64,000 nucleotides of DNA from Durusdinium trenchii (taxonomy: Eukaryota; Sar; Dinophyceae; Suessiales; Symbiodiniaceae). The notes under the pieces were generated by a model that ran no database searches, had not been told where the DNA came from, and saw nothing but the letters and a program-made list of their open reading frames with translations. The position numbers and the translations under genes are program-made. Within the stretch, counting starts at the first letter, position 1. Each line of letters starts with the position of its first letter. Positions 23,291 to 33,500 of the stretch are shown here, piece after piece. Location: contig CAXAMN010003892.1 of NCBI GenBank assembly GCA_963970005.1, positions 189,536 through 253,535 on the forward strand, given 5' to 3'.

Positions 23291-26087
23291 TAAAAAGGTG
23301 AATGGGCCTGTAATGATCCGGCAAATGAGGCTCGTCGATCTTGCTGATGCACGTTACTAAGCCGGTTAGCATCTGCTTGGGCCAAGAAGTCAATCCATCT
23401 TCGAGCTGGTTGAAAAATTGCACTAGCCATCCCAGGTGCCTGGCGGACATAGCCAACATGTCTTGCCTGCTGATCCCATCCGCTCCTCGCGCAGCAGTAG
23501 TTTTCATTCTTTGAAGTGCATCCACCCAGTCAGTGATCGTCAGAGGGCAGAGCTTGAAGTTCAGACGTGGAAGAAAAGCTTTGGCAAAGTCAAGCACCTT
23601 GCCGATCTGCTCTGGAGATTGCATCGATATCTGACACCACTTTTGCTTCCAGTGGGCAGTCAAGTGTGAGCAGATGCCATCCGTGTCTGGGACAAAATTG
23701 CGTAGCAGGACGGTGTCTCCAATGGCAAGTAATTTCCCAGATTGGAAAACTCCATCCCCAAAATCAGTCAAACATATGAATTCATCTTCATGCAGCCAAC
23801 AGCTGTGAGGGCCAGTCGAAACTGGCTGGCTGAGGCGTATTCTATCATGTTCAACATCCACTACCTCAAAGGTTTCATCAAAGTGCAGGTGTTGCACAAC
23901 ATCTGCTTTTTGTCCTTTGAGCTCACGATGAAGGCACTGGGTGGACTTCTCATGTAACATCTCATACCTCTCCGTACGCTGCCTAAAGTGCCAGGCTTCA
24001 AATGACCGGAAATGTAGCTGAAATTCCTGAAAAATGAGCTCCAACAAGGCAGAAGAAGGGCAGCTGAGGGGCCATTCAAAGTGAGAGTCTGGTAGCCGAG
24101 GTTGCCTGTTGTTCCACCAGAATTTGAAGCTGGGATCGAACCCTTTGGCCCGAACAATGGCGCTCCACACTTCAATGATGTAGAGGTCCTTGTTGAGCGA
24201 TTTGGTTGTGGACCGAGTTGCGTGCAGCAGCGACTGTAGTCTTCTTCCTTGAATATACCAGTGTCGAACGGCCGAACTGACTAAGTCAAACTTGAGTGCC
24301 AGCTCTCCCTCACGCGGGCGTCTGCAAGTGGTAAGAAGTTCAGTTCGGGTGCAGGGAGAAGTTCTTTGGCCTCTACCCCGTGCCTGGGGTGGCATTGTCA
24401 AGGATGCTGTTTTGGCCGCTGCTGCAAAGTTGTCTTCTATGCTCTTCGCCCAGCCTGCATACGCCTGTGTGGCGTCTGGTGGTGGTAGACCAGGAAGCTG
24501 GTCCTCCAGGCAATCGTAATTTCCCTTCAAATTGTCCCAAGGGAGACGAGAAGGGCGTGGCCAGCATTGAATCGTGGTAGCTTTAACTTCAGCGCGAAGA
24601 TGTAGTGCTATGGTGGCATGTCCACGAAAAATCTGGCAAACAGTCACTCTGTGCAACATCAGGGCGACTTCCGGGGAGATCCACACTTGGTCTACGGCAG
24701 AAGTGGAACCATTTGTTGGGGTCCATTCATGCCCAAGGAACCGTACCGCATGTTCCTGAGCACAAGTCCAGCCTTGAGCAATCCATAGTCGCTGCTGCTC
24801 CAGCAAGTGGCTGCTGTTGAAGTCTCCGCTGATGATGCGAAGTCCACTGGCTCCATAAACAACCTGCTTGGTCAAAGTCGTAAGCAGTGAGTCAGTTAAC
24901 CCATGTGCTTGAGGTCCCCATGTGGGGCCAGCTGGATACCCATAGACTGAAGCCACCAGAATAGGCTTGCCCCCAACATCATGTCTGGCAACCTGAAGGC
25001 GTCCTGTTTGCCAGTGCTCCTTCGGCCATGGGAGTTGTAATGCATAAGCTCTGAAGTCAGTGACTTGAAGTACCCCTGTCCAGGATCCAACGTGCTGGTG
25101 TTGATCTCGAGGGGTGGCATGGAATCCTGCAATTTGTGTGGTCTTCCTATTCTGCTGGGCCGTGAGGCGATTCAAAGATCTGCGAAAGCTAAGGAGATTC
25201 TGCCCAGTGAGATGGGTCTCCGAGAAGCTGTGTATCCCTGGCCCCAAGGATGCTATCATCTGCGTCTTGTCCTTGAGTGATCCTCCATTCGATTGCGTGA
25301 GCACAAAAGTGCCAGGAATCGTGGGAAGGGCTTCAAGTGGAAAAGGATGGGGCCCTGGATGACTAGCTTCTCCATGTCTCCGGTATGGAGAGCAAAAGCC
25401 GTGTAGTGCTGAAGGATGAGCCAAAGGCGGGAGGAAGCTTACCCAACAACCTCTCCTGTCCAGGAGGAATGGCTTGTCATTCAGCATGTGAGTAGTGGCG
25501 TCCCTAGTGGACCCGAAAAGAAAAGATGCTTGTGCAATCGGCAGAGTTCTGTCCAAATCACCAATTGCAGTATCTCTGAGTGTTGATTCCGGCCTTGTCT
25601 TCATTGCGCCAATGCGTTCTTCGGCGTAGGCACCACCCCAAATGAAGAACAAGCAAAGCCAGAAAAAAAGCCTTTGAAGTCGATAGTGGATTGAGACCTC
25701 TGGTAGGGTCTGACATGAAGAGCAGCCAACAGCCGGTTGGGAAAGAAGCTGCAACTTTCCACGTCCTGGTTCACTGGGAGCGGACCTGGTATTACAGCAT
25801 TGGTTCAAGCGACCACTGCCTTCGTGCTGATCACCTATCCGCAGGGAGCTGGAACGCACCTTTTGGTCTGGCAAGGCACCATTGTAAGCGGTGCAAAGAC
25901 AGTCTGTTGTGGTCAAAGTGAGGCAGGCAAAGTTATCACTTCCCCGATCAGACGGTACACCAGCGGTCTCAGACATGGGACCCGACCAGTTCTGTGACAA
26001 CTGTACCTTAGGTTGGAGAGTATGTGGTGACTGAATGAAATCTTCCGGCCAGCCTGCCAGTCGAGCAAAGCTGCCGGGCTGAGATAG
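23253..26087 (-). pseudogene. LINE ORF2, segment 1: N-terminal extension, AP endonuclease, start of RT
   Basis: Open for 944 codons after the ORF1 stop and in the same frame as ORF1; the first ATG is at 25,976. A hydrophobic stretch (RLFFWLCLFFIWGGAYA) lies about 100 residues after that ATG, then GEASHPGP (25,373-25,350) just before an endonuclease/exonuclease/phosphatase domain. Visible catalytic positions are SETHL (Glu, near 25,215), GDFN (24,827-24,816), DQVWIS, and GHATI (His). The RT begins with ARGADGIS and ISKIDEPHLPDHYRPI. The frame closes at 23,253 after RISDNFCV, where the rest of the RT has moved to another frame. The endonuclease would nick target DNA for priming. All key endonuclease residues appear present. 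Confidence 0.85.
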
Positions 26088-29000
26088 TCATTCATGCCGC
26101 TGTCGCTTCTCAAGCAACGCTTCCAACCTGCTGAATTGTTTCTCAAAGGATTGATTCAGCTCCCCCTGCAAATTGGTGAATTGTGTTTTCATTTGCTCAG
26201 ATTGAGCACCAACTTCTTGTTTCAATTGTGTAAGTTGAGCGTCTTGTCGATTCAATTTGGTCTGCGCATCTTGAATCCATCCTTTCAGAGCACTGTTCTG
26301 ACTTTTGACTTCTTGAAGCGCACTCTCCAAATGGTCAAGCCGGCCAGATTCAGTGTCTGACATAGCTCCTCCAGCAGGATGGCTCTCAAGCTCTTTGCGT
26401 ACGGCGTTTTGCACTTCTTGTTGAAGTGTGCCCTTGATCTCCTCAATGCGCTTGGCTGTTGTAGGTGGTGGTAGCGGAGCTGATGTGGAGCTGGTTGCCG
26501 CATATTTGGCCCAAGGATCATTGTGATTCAACCATGGGTCCTGATCTTCCTTTGTCGTGGAAGGTGCTTGACGCAGATGCTGTTGGGTCTTCTTAGCCAG
26601 GAAGATCTTCGGCCTCAACTGTTCGACCTCCACTTTGCGCACTGGATTGATCAGTACGTCGGATTGAAATGCCTGCAGCACACGAGCCGGAGGTTCTTCT
26701 TGTGCACCTACCTGCCATGACATGTGAAAGTGCGATCCACGTCCTGGCTGGAGAACACGGCAGTTCCAGTTCCATTCGCGCATCACCTTTTCCATTGTCT
26801 TCTTTTGCGTACCGTGTGGCACCGGAGATACTTCAAAGATCTGCTCGATTTTCACAGGCTGAAAATGTTGATCCGGCTTGAGTTCAGCCCATGCTTTAGC
26901 TTCATTTATCTTCTTGACCCTGATACCATATCTCTGACGATGTCGGACGATGGACAGCGCATAGGAGCAGGTTCGACTCATGTGCTCGACTTGTGTGAAG
27001 TCAACCTTGTTGATCCATATGACACAAAAGTCCGGATGTGCAACTCTGAAGTCATCTGTGCGAGGGTCACTGTAAAGACCTGCCGGATTGTTCGAGACCA
27101 GGCTCAGGATGATGGCGGCTGGAGTCCGTACCTGGAATGAGAATTGATCTGCCTCAAGGGGTGTCTTTTTGGTTCCTGCAGCCGTGGTGAAGTGTCGTCC
27201 CCAAAGTTCCAAGATCACCGCTTCATATGTTTTGTCCACATCAGGATGTGTCTTCTTACAGGCAGAGCCACAGTTCTTGCCGTCACAGTAGTTCAAGGGC
27301 TCAAACATCTTCAATATTTCTCGAACTGGAGCTTCAGTGAAGGTCTGCCAGCTTCCTTGGAACTGATCCCTGTAAAGGGTGTACCGGATGATGACCGTGG
27401 GCAGGACAGGTTGCTTGGAGACAGAGCCAGCAGTCGCCCTGTCGATGGAGATATCACCGATGCAAAGCAGCGCACCGAAGATCAACACTTGTTCTCCTGT
27501 AACTTGGTATTGCGCCGGGAATCTCATCTTTGTAGCACCTGACTTCAACATCACATCTGGCTCTGGTGGTTCGAGTAGAAGCAGTCCTAGAGCATGCGGG
27601 CTGATTGATTTTGGTGCCATCAGAAAAGCTGTTGCCTCCTGTATGGTGCATATGGCCAGACCATGTTGATCCGCCTCAACTTGTGAGAATTGTAGTTGTG
27701 GAACTGGATCTCCGTTTTCGTCCTTGAACATCTTGGGATCCAGCACAAGTTGCGAAGGCACCAGTCGATCAGTGATGTCATCTTTGGAGGATGCTGGAGC
27801 ACTCTTTTCCTTCTTGTTCTTGTAGTCCTTGATGTGCGCACCATGTTTTGTGGAGGCTCGCATCTCAATGTATTGTGCCTTCTCCTCGTCAGACAGGATG
27901 CGCAGGGAAATGCCTGGCTTGCTGGCTGCATTTTTCAGAGCTGCCCAAGGATTCTTGTCTGCCAGGATCTTCACCACCGTAGGGACTCCAAGTCGTTGAA
28001 TGATGGTCTGTGCTCTTGCAACTTTTGCTTCAGCGAGAACTCCCCTGCTATGTATCAGGGCGGCAAGTTGTGCTTGGATGTCAGGTCCACTTCCAATCAT
28101 CTGCCAACTGAGAGTTGTAGAGACAGAGGCAGTTTCAATTGCTTCTTCTGCCAAGGATCTCTGTACCAAAATCCTTAGATACAGATTGTGTGCATCTTGC
28201 TCCATAAAGTCAGTTGAGGGGTAGAGGAAGTTCACCACATTGAGAAATGCCACCGCACCACAGTGTGTCCCAAAGGTCTGGCCGATGCCGTGGGTCAAAT
28301 GGATGTGGTACATGTGACAGTGGAGCGCCTTGCTGACACGGGCAAAGAAGAGGTCCATGTAAGAAGAGACCTCCTCAACTTGGCAATCAACAATGAAGAC
28401 ATCGAGCTTGTTGTCGTGATGGGTCACTAAGAATGCACTCCAATGATTTGCCTCCCAAAGAATGCCAAAACGACATCCTTGTATCTCTCCCCCTTTCAGC
28501 CATTTGTGCAGGATGCGCTGATGGGCCTCGTGTGGCCAAAGCTCCGTGATGTCTACAATCCATCGTGCTGTCCAAAAAAGGTGAGGATCAATGCATTGGA
28601 GGTGCAAGAACCGAAAGACAAGCAGCTCAACTTCAGCTTCATACAATCCTGCTGAGGTAGGAAATGCATCATCATGTGTGCCTCTTCCCTCAAGACTCAA
28701 GCGCAAAGGCCAGCATGAGAAAGTGTTCTTGGTCAAAGCAATGAAGCTACCTGGAAACCAGATCCGAGTGTCTAGTGGGACCCTTTCTCCATCAGCATTG
28801 ACAACGAGGGCAGGTCTGCTGTCCAAAACCTTGTCGACAAAGGCGAAAAGCATGTTGCCTCGTGGCAAAATCGCGATATGACTGAGCCCACAAATCTTGA
28901 TTTGAATGATCAGATGTGCTATCTGAACTTCAGTCTTGCTCTTCTTGGGCATGTGTTCAAGACGAAGACCATCGAGATGGCAGCTCAGTGAACTCAGGTC

Positions 29001-30479
29001 GTCAACCGATTGATCATCAGAGAACACCTGCACTGTGTGTCCCCAAGCAAGATTCATTCGCTCTGCTTGCACCAGATCAGCCACGGATGCTTTGTCGTCA
29101 AAGCGGAGAGACCAGGAAGGCTCATGGTGGTGCTCGATGCGCAGGATGTGCTGTGCATGGCTTGGGGCTTTCGAGAATGCCAAGATGCGTTCTTTGTACT
29201 CTTCCAGGATAAAGGCTGGATCCAGAGGAGCAATGTCTTCATCAGTGCGAGAAGCTGCCAAGATGACATGTCCCATTACCCAAAGAATTTGGAGTGGTGC
29301 AGCGACTAGCCCTACCAAACAAAGTGCCTGCTTCTGATCAGAAGGCAGTTGCAAATCCGGTGGCAGTGCAAACAAAACTCTCAGCTCATCAGCGTGAAGG
29401 TATCTCGGTGCAGGGTGGTCTGGAGAGACCACGAAACATCCTCTGAGGCCCTTAGTGACTAAGCTGGCGAGCGCAAATCCTGCTTTCCTGCATCCGCAGG
29501 GACAACCATGCAGCGGTGAGCCGTACGAGTGTAGTATCGTACAGCATTTGTCCTTAGGACCTAACTGCCGCTTGTCCTGACCGAATCTTGCGTCCAAGTA
29601 GCAATCTAGTTCATACTGACTCAAGTACAATTCGCGCATTCCATGATGTGTGGATGGCAAGAAGGAGGGCAAAACATCTTGAATGGATTGGTGATGGCGA
29701 TCAATACCCCATGGTGGAATGCGGGGTGGCAAGTTTCGAGCATCAGACAAAACACAAAACCACCTCAACCGATTCATGGGCCATTGATGACCTAACTCCA
29801 AACAAATTTCCCTTTGCTCCCATCCAAACCGTTCACACAGCTGTTGCAGGTGTTTACGAACTGTTTGATTTTCAGCTGCAAGTGGCACGCACTCTAGAAG
29901 AACAAGTCTTGGTTTTAGGCACTTGATCGCAGTGACAAGTCCTTCAAATGCACCAAACCTCAAATCATCTGTGCCTTGCATTAGACCCTGTCTCGAAAAC
30001 GGCTGGCATGGAAAGCCGGCCGAAAGGCAAAAACCCTCCACCCCTGCTTGGATCAACGTGTCATGAAGCAGAGTGAGGACCTTAGGATCACTGATGTCTC
30101 CCTGGATGGTGATTCCGTCATTCAGCTGCCTCAAGTGACTGCAGGCAAGATCTCCAATGTCGAGTGAGGCAATCGTCTGAAATCCCAAGGCACTGAAGGT
30201 GCGTCCTACAGCACCTGTCCCAGCGAAGATATCGAGCAACCGAGGCACAATGGAACCATTCGGGGAGAAAACTGGGAAACATTTGCATCTTGATGCATCA
30301 ATGACCGAAGGCATGTCATCCAAGCAGCAAGGCTCATAGCAAATGAAATGGTCCAGATCGGAGGTCAGTCCGACGCAGGTCCAGTACTGCCCAGTCTCAA
30401 GCTCCATGAACCTCTCAGGATCGCCGGGGATCCTTCGCAGCTCTATTGCGGGCCGTCGATGGCCCTTCCAAATCGACAT
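26088..30479 (-). CDS. LINE ORF1: C5 DNA methyltransferase + Ulp1/C48-like peptidase + RNA-binding/coiled-coil protein
   Basis: 1,463 aa from the first ATG; the frame stays open 21 more codons to the element's 5' edge. Residues about 78-410 form a C5 cytosine methyltransferase: motif I LLDIFAGTG (SAM binding), motif IV GFPCQPFS (catalytic Cys158), motif VI LLECV (Glu196), motif VIII MNRLRW (Arg237, Arg239). Motif X is altered (GLVAAPLQ where GN is usual). A Ulp1/C48-like peptidase follows: His679 in NHWSAF, Asp698 in IVDC, Gln734 in GIGQTF and Cys740 in THCGAV, with the family's H-D-Q-C order and Q-x5-C spacing. A CCCH-like finger (CDGKNCGSACKKTH) lies near residue 1065, then a basic region with WNWNCRVLQPGRG. 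A heptad-rich coiled coil fills the last ~110 residues. Likely roles are RNP assembly, DNA methylation and proteolysis. The ORF is uninterrupted, unlike ORF2. Confidence 0.9.
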   Translation of the reverse strand: MSIWKGHRRPAIELRRIPGDPERFMELETGQYWTCVGLTSDLDHFICYEPCCLDDMPSVIDASRCKCFPVFSPNGSIVPRLLDIFAGTGAVGRTFSALGFQTIASLDIGDLACSHLRQLNDGITIQGDISDPKVLTLLHDTLIQAGVEGFCLSAGFPCQPFSRQGLMQGTDDLRFGAFEGLVTAIKCLKPRLVLLECVPLAAENQTVRKHLQQLCERFGWEQREICLELGHQWPMNRLRWFCVLSDARNLPPRIPPWGIDRHHQSIQDVLPSFLPSTHHGMRELYLSQYELDCYLDARFGQDKRQLGPKDKCCTILHSYGSPLHGCPCGCRKAGFALASLVTKGLRGCFVVSPDHPAPRYLHADELRVLFALPPDLQLPSDQKQALCLVGLVAAPLQILWVMGHVILAASRTDEDIAPLDPAFILEEYKERILAFSKAPSHAQHILRIEHHHEPSWSLRFDDKASVADLVQAERMNLAWGHTVQVFSDDQSVDDLSSLSCHLDGLRLEHMPKKSKTEVQIAHLIIQIKICGLSHIAILPRGNMLFAFVDKVLDSRPALVVNADGERVPLDTRIWFPGSFIALTKNTFSCWPLRLSLEGRGTHDDAFPTSAGLYEAEVELLVFRFLHLQCIDPHLFWTARWIVDITELWPHEAHQRILHKWLKGGEIQGCRFGILWEANHWSAFLVTHHDNKLDVFIVDCQVEEVSSYMDLFFARVSKALHCHMYHIHLTHGIGQTFGTHCGAVAFLNVVNFLYPSTDFMEQDAHNLYLRILVQRSLAEEAIETASVSTTLSWQMIGSGPDIQAQLAALIHSRGVLAEAKVARAQTIIQRLGVPTVVKILADKNPWAALKNAASKPGISLRILSDEEKAQYIEMRASTKHGAHIKDYKNKKEKSAPASSKDDITDRLVPSQLVLDPKMFKDENGDPVPQLQFSQVEADQHGLAICTIQEATAFLMAPKSISPHALGLLLLEPPEPDVMLKSGATKMRFPAQYQVTGEQVLIFGALLCIGDISIDRATAGSVSKQPVLPTVIIRYTLYRDQFQGSWQTFTEAPVREILKMFEPLNYCDGKNCGSACKKTHPDVDKTYEAVILELWGRHFTTAAGTKKTPLEADQFSFQVRTPAAIILSLVSNNPAGLYSDPRTDDFRVAHPDFCVIWINKVDFTQVEHMSRTCSYALSIVRHRQRYGIRVKKINEAKAWAELKPDQHFQPVKIEQIFEVSPVPHGTQKKTMEKVMREWNWNCRVLQPGRGSHFHMSWQVGAQEEPPARVLQAFQSDVLINPVRKVEVEQLRPKIFLAKKTQQHLRQAPSTTKEDQDPWLNHNDPWAKYAATSSTSAPLPPPTTAKRIEEIKGTLQQEVQNAVRKELESHPAGGAMSDTESGRLDHLESALQEVKSQNSALKGWIQDAQTKLNRQDAQLTQLKQEVGAQSEQMKTQFTNLQGELNQSFEKQFSRLEALLEKRQRHE

Positions 30480-30543
30480 GACGCTCACGGGCTCAATTTG
30501 CTGGGCACAGCCCAGCCAGCTGGTAGGCTTGAACCAAGGGCTA
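30480..30543 (-). other. LINE 5' leader
   Basis: 64 nt between the target-site duplication and the ORF1 ATG. It is open in the ORF1 frame up to a TAA at 30,557-30,555 that lies inside the duplicated target DNA, so a modest 5' truncation of the element cannot be excluded. Confidence 0.6.
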
Positions 30544-30557
30544 GAAATGCAATTTTA
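30544..30557. repeat. Target-site duplication, right copy (5' side of the LINE)
   Basis: Exact second copy of GAAATGCAATTTTA (first copy 20,446-20,459). The reconstructed empty site would run from 20,445 through one copy into 30,558. Confidence 0.85.
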
Positions 30558-33500
30558 AAATGGCTTTGGTAATGCGAGTGATGCCAAACAGGTTGCATAG
30601 TGCATCATTAGCAGGTTAGGATACCATTCAATAAGTGGACAGCAGTCTGTCTAGTTGTGTGTGGTTCTTCCCCAGCAAACATGGATGCGGTCAGCTGTAA
30701 AGACGGCAACCTGCAAGCAGGCGTGCTACCGCTGTAATCAACGAAGAAGGGCCGTTAGAGTCTACGTGGTCCAAGAGAGGGTGGGCCGAAACGCATTGTG
30801 AGTAACGGACTCAACGAAAACGGCATGTGTAGTGGTAGATATATCACTTTTTGCTCGTTTTTTTTGCAGTTTCGGCATTCGTTAGAAGGGCTGCAAAGGA
30901 CTGCGAGGGTCCCAAAACGTACGTAGCAATGCCTCCAACCTACTACGAGGGCTGGCTACGAGTTCTCAGTGTCTACTAGACTAGAGTTCTGAGGGTCTAC
31001 GAGGGCTGGCTTTCGTCCCCTCCCTTCTCAGGTGTATAATATACTAAATTATAATAGATTTTTTGTGTGTGCAAATGGTCAAAGCGTGCACTCTTTCGGG
31101 TTCCTTCCCATTTTGAAGTTTCTTGAAGTCTCATGAATGGCTTCACAGGACATGGATCTTCAACAAAGACACACACAAACATTTCCTTTGCTGTTCCTCA
31201 GTTCCCACTAAGTCGGGGCAACAACACCTTTAAATTCACCTAATTGCCAACTCTGGGCCCTTACCATCGGGAACGGCTTGTTGGGGTTGACAAGGCCTAA
31301 AGGCTCCAAACAGCTCCACACCGTAACAAACCTTTAAGCACATTCATCCCTCCGGGCCAAAAGTCTCTGACCCAAAAGCTGCACAGGTGCGCAGCGTGCG
31401 CAGCATGCGCAGCCGTAGTGATCTCGCCGGAGCCACACCTACTGCGGCCGGCGGTGCCTTCGCCGTGCTGGCCGTAGCCGGTGCCTTGCTGCGGCACAGC
31501 TGGCGCGTTTTGCGCCGAGCACTCGAACTCTGTGTGTGTGTGTGCTGTGTGCTGTGTGTGACGTTTCAGTGAACTTATGTGTTTAGAATCCAGTCCAAGG
31601 CTGCGAGAAAGTAGATTGCGTTGACACGTTCGTTACAAGCTCTGGATGCTACCCTTTGCAGGCGCAGCTTGACACAGCGACGCTTGCGATTGGCTGGCAA
31701 GGTGGTGACGAGTCCTTCCTAGTATTTACACCAAATTAATCCAAATTAGATATATATAGAAATATCAAAGGCATAGAATGGAGTGAGAACTGACACCTTG
31801 ATCTGCGGGGTTGGCCAAGAGCGCGGATTGTTTGACATGACTTGCATTGGCGGAAGCATGCTTGGTATAGGAACAAACAACTTAGTAGAAACCAGATGTT
31901 AACTTTAAAATGCCAGCTGAGTCTAGATTGATTTCTCACAATGTCACAAACAAGTTGCTTTCATGCGCAACACTGCCGGGGCAAATTTGTCAGGAGATCC
32001 CCCGTGCCTTGCCGGCATTTTGTGTCCCTTCTCCTTTAGACTCGTCGGCAATAGTTGCACTGGTTTTGACGGGCCTTGACTGTGTTTTGTTGGTATCCAT
32101 TGGGGGAAAAACGCAGGAAACGGCGACAAGAGCAAAGGCATTTATTCTACCTGATTCATGTTCTCTCAGAATTGTTGGTTAACATTCAGCTGAGCACTGC
32201 CTGGGCTCGTTAGTTTTAAGGTAACAAGGAGCTGGCATACGCTTTGATCTGCAGCGTCTATGGCATTGGCAAGACCACTGCTTTCAAAATTTGCATCGAC
32301 TGTTCGCTTGACCCATATAAGATGCTTGGCTGCAACGTATGCTTTGCTCAGATGGCACCTGCTAATTTGGGGTGTGAGACATCAGCGGAATGTCACTCAC
32401 TTCTTACATCGTTTTAATTACTGGTTCTTTGGACTTCTCATCGTACAGACAGTACTTTGCATGGTCAATACACACTGAATCCCTGCCCCATGAACAGCCA
32501 CATACAGTATACATCTCTCTCCTTGACCAGCTGAGGATTGTGAATACTCTGACTGAAGACGAGGAGCTGCACCTCTTTCATAGCAATCTCATTCAGGGTG
32601 TTTATGCAATCCTATGACATTAATCTACTAAATACTTCCAAACCATTGTCCCTTTTTTTGCATCCTTCTGAATGCTCCGACAATGTTTGCGCCGATTTGG
32701 GAGGCCGAAGCATAGCAGTCATTGGTGATTAGATGTGATTGGTGGCTTGAATGAAGCACATCAGGAACAGCGCATGGCTGAAGAGATTGGCAAGTACGTC
32801 TTAGAAAACCCCTTGAGGCGCATGTACAAGGCGGAGTGAAGAAATCTTACTTCTGCAAATTTGCTACCTCCTTGACACGGCATGGATGTTGTTAATGATT
32901 TTGTCATAGCCACTGACGTGTTTGTTTTGCAAAGGCAACGAGTATGTTTCAAACAGAGAACTCTTAAACATAAGATTGTACGTTAGAGGTTGTCCCTCAG
33001 ATTTGAAAGCAGCACACCTGCTGGCCCTCGTGGAAGCAAGATTTGTTTTGCTTTCTCAAATATGCAGGCAAATTGCAAGGCCTTGGTGGCAATCAAGCAC
33101 AGGTGCGCGGAAACTGCCCGGCACTTTTCATTGAAATGGTTTGACCCCAGCTTGGCATGCAAACATGGGTACTGAGGGATAAGGCTGGACCAAGTTTGTT
33201 CCCTAGACTGTTGAGATAATTGAGATGTTGGCCTCCTTCTCAAGATGCATTTACCAGATCATATCAACACGTTCCGCCATGGAACCCCCTACAGCAAAGC
33301 CATCAGCCAATGGACCCAACTGCTTGAGGCGCGGCATTCGCATGCAGAAGGGTTTGCCAGTGCGCTTCCAGCGGAGCAAAACGAACAACCGTGTCTTGGA
33401 GTGATTGTTGACCATGACCTGACCGGGTGTTGAACATGTGAGCAAGGTTCACCTATCAAGAACAAAGCTCTTGTTTCTTAAATGCACAGTGATTTATCGA

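Larger units (their letters stand above)
20460..30543 (-). mobile_element. LINE-type non-LTR retrotransposon with DNA methyltransferase ORF1
   Basis: A 10,084-bp insertion read on the minus strand, flanked by a 14-bp direct repeat. Order from its 5' end: short leader (30,543-30,480), ORF1 (30,479-26,088), ORF2 in the same frame after one TGA (26,087 onward), then about 83 nt of 3' non-coding sequence. ORF1 encodes a C5 cytosine methyltransferase, a Ulp1/C48-like peptidase and RNA-binding/coiled-coil parts. ORF2 encodes an AP endonuclease, RT and RNase H. The 3' end has no poly(A) or simple tail and stops at ...CAGTCCGCGA directly against the duplication. ORF2 has one stop and two frameshifts, so this copy is probably not autonomous. 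Retrotransposons carrying C5 methyltransferases are known from dinoflagellates; the protease partner is the less familiar part. Confidence 0.9.

Noticed and set aside
20598-25997. Numerous plus-strand frames inside the LINE
   Set aside because: Antisense shadows of ORF2; none has an independent domain.
26094-30572. Plus-strand frames of 65-160 codons opposite ORF1
   Set aside because: Antisense shadows of the methyltransferase/peptidase ORF.
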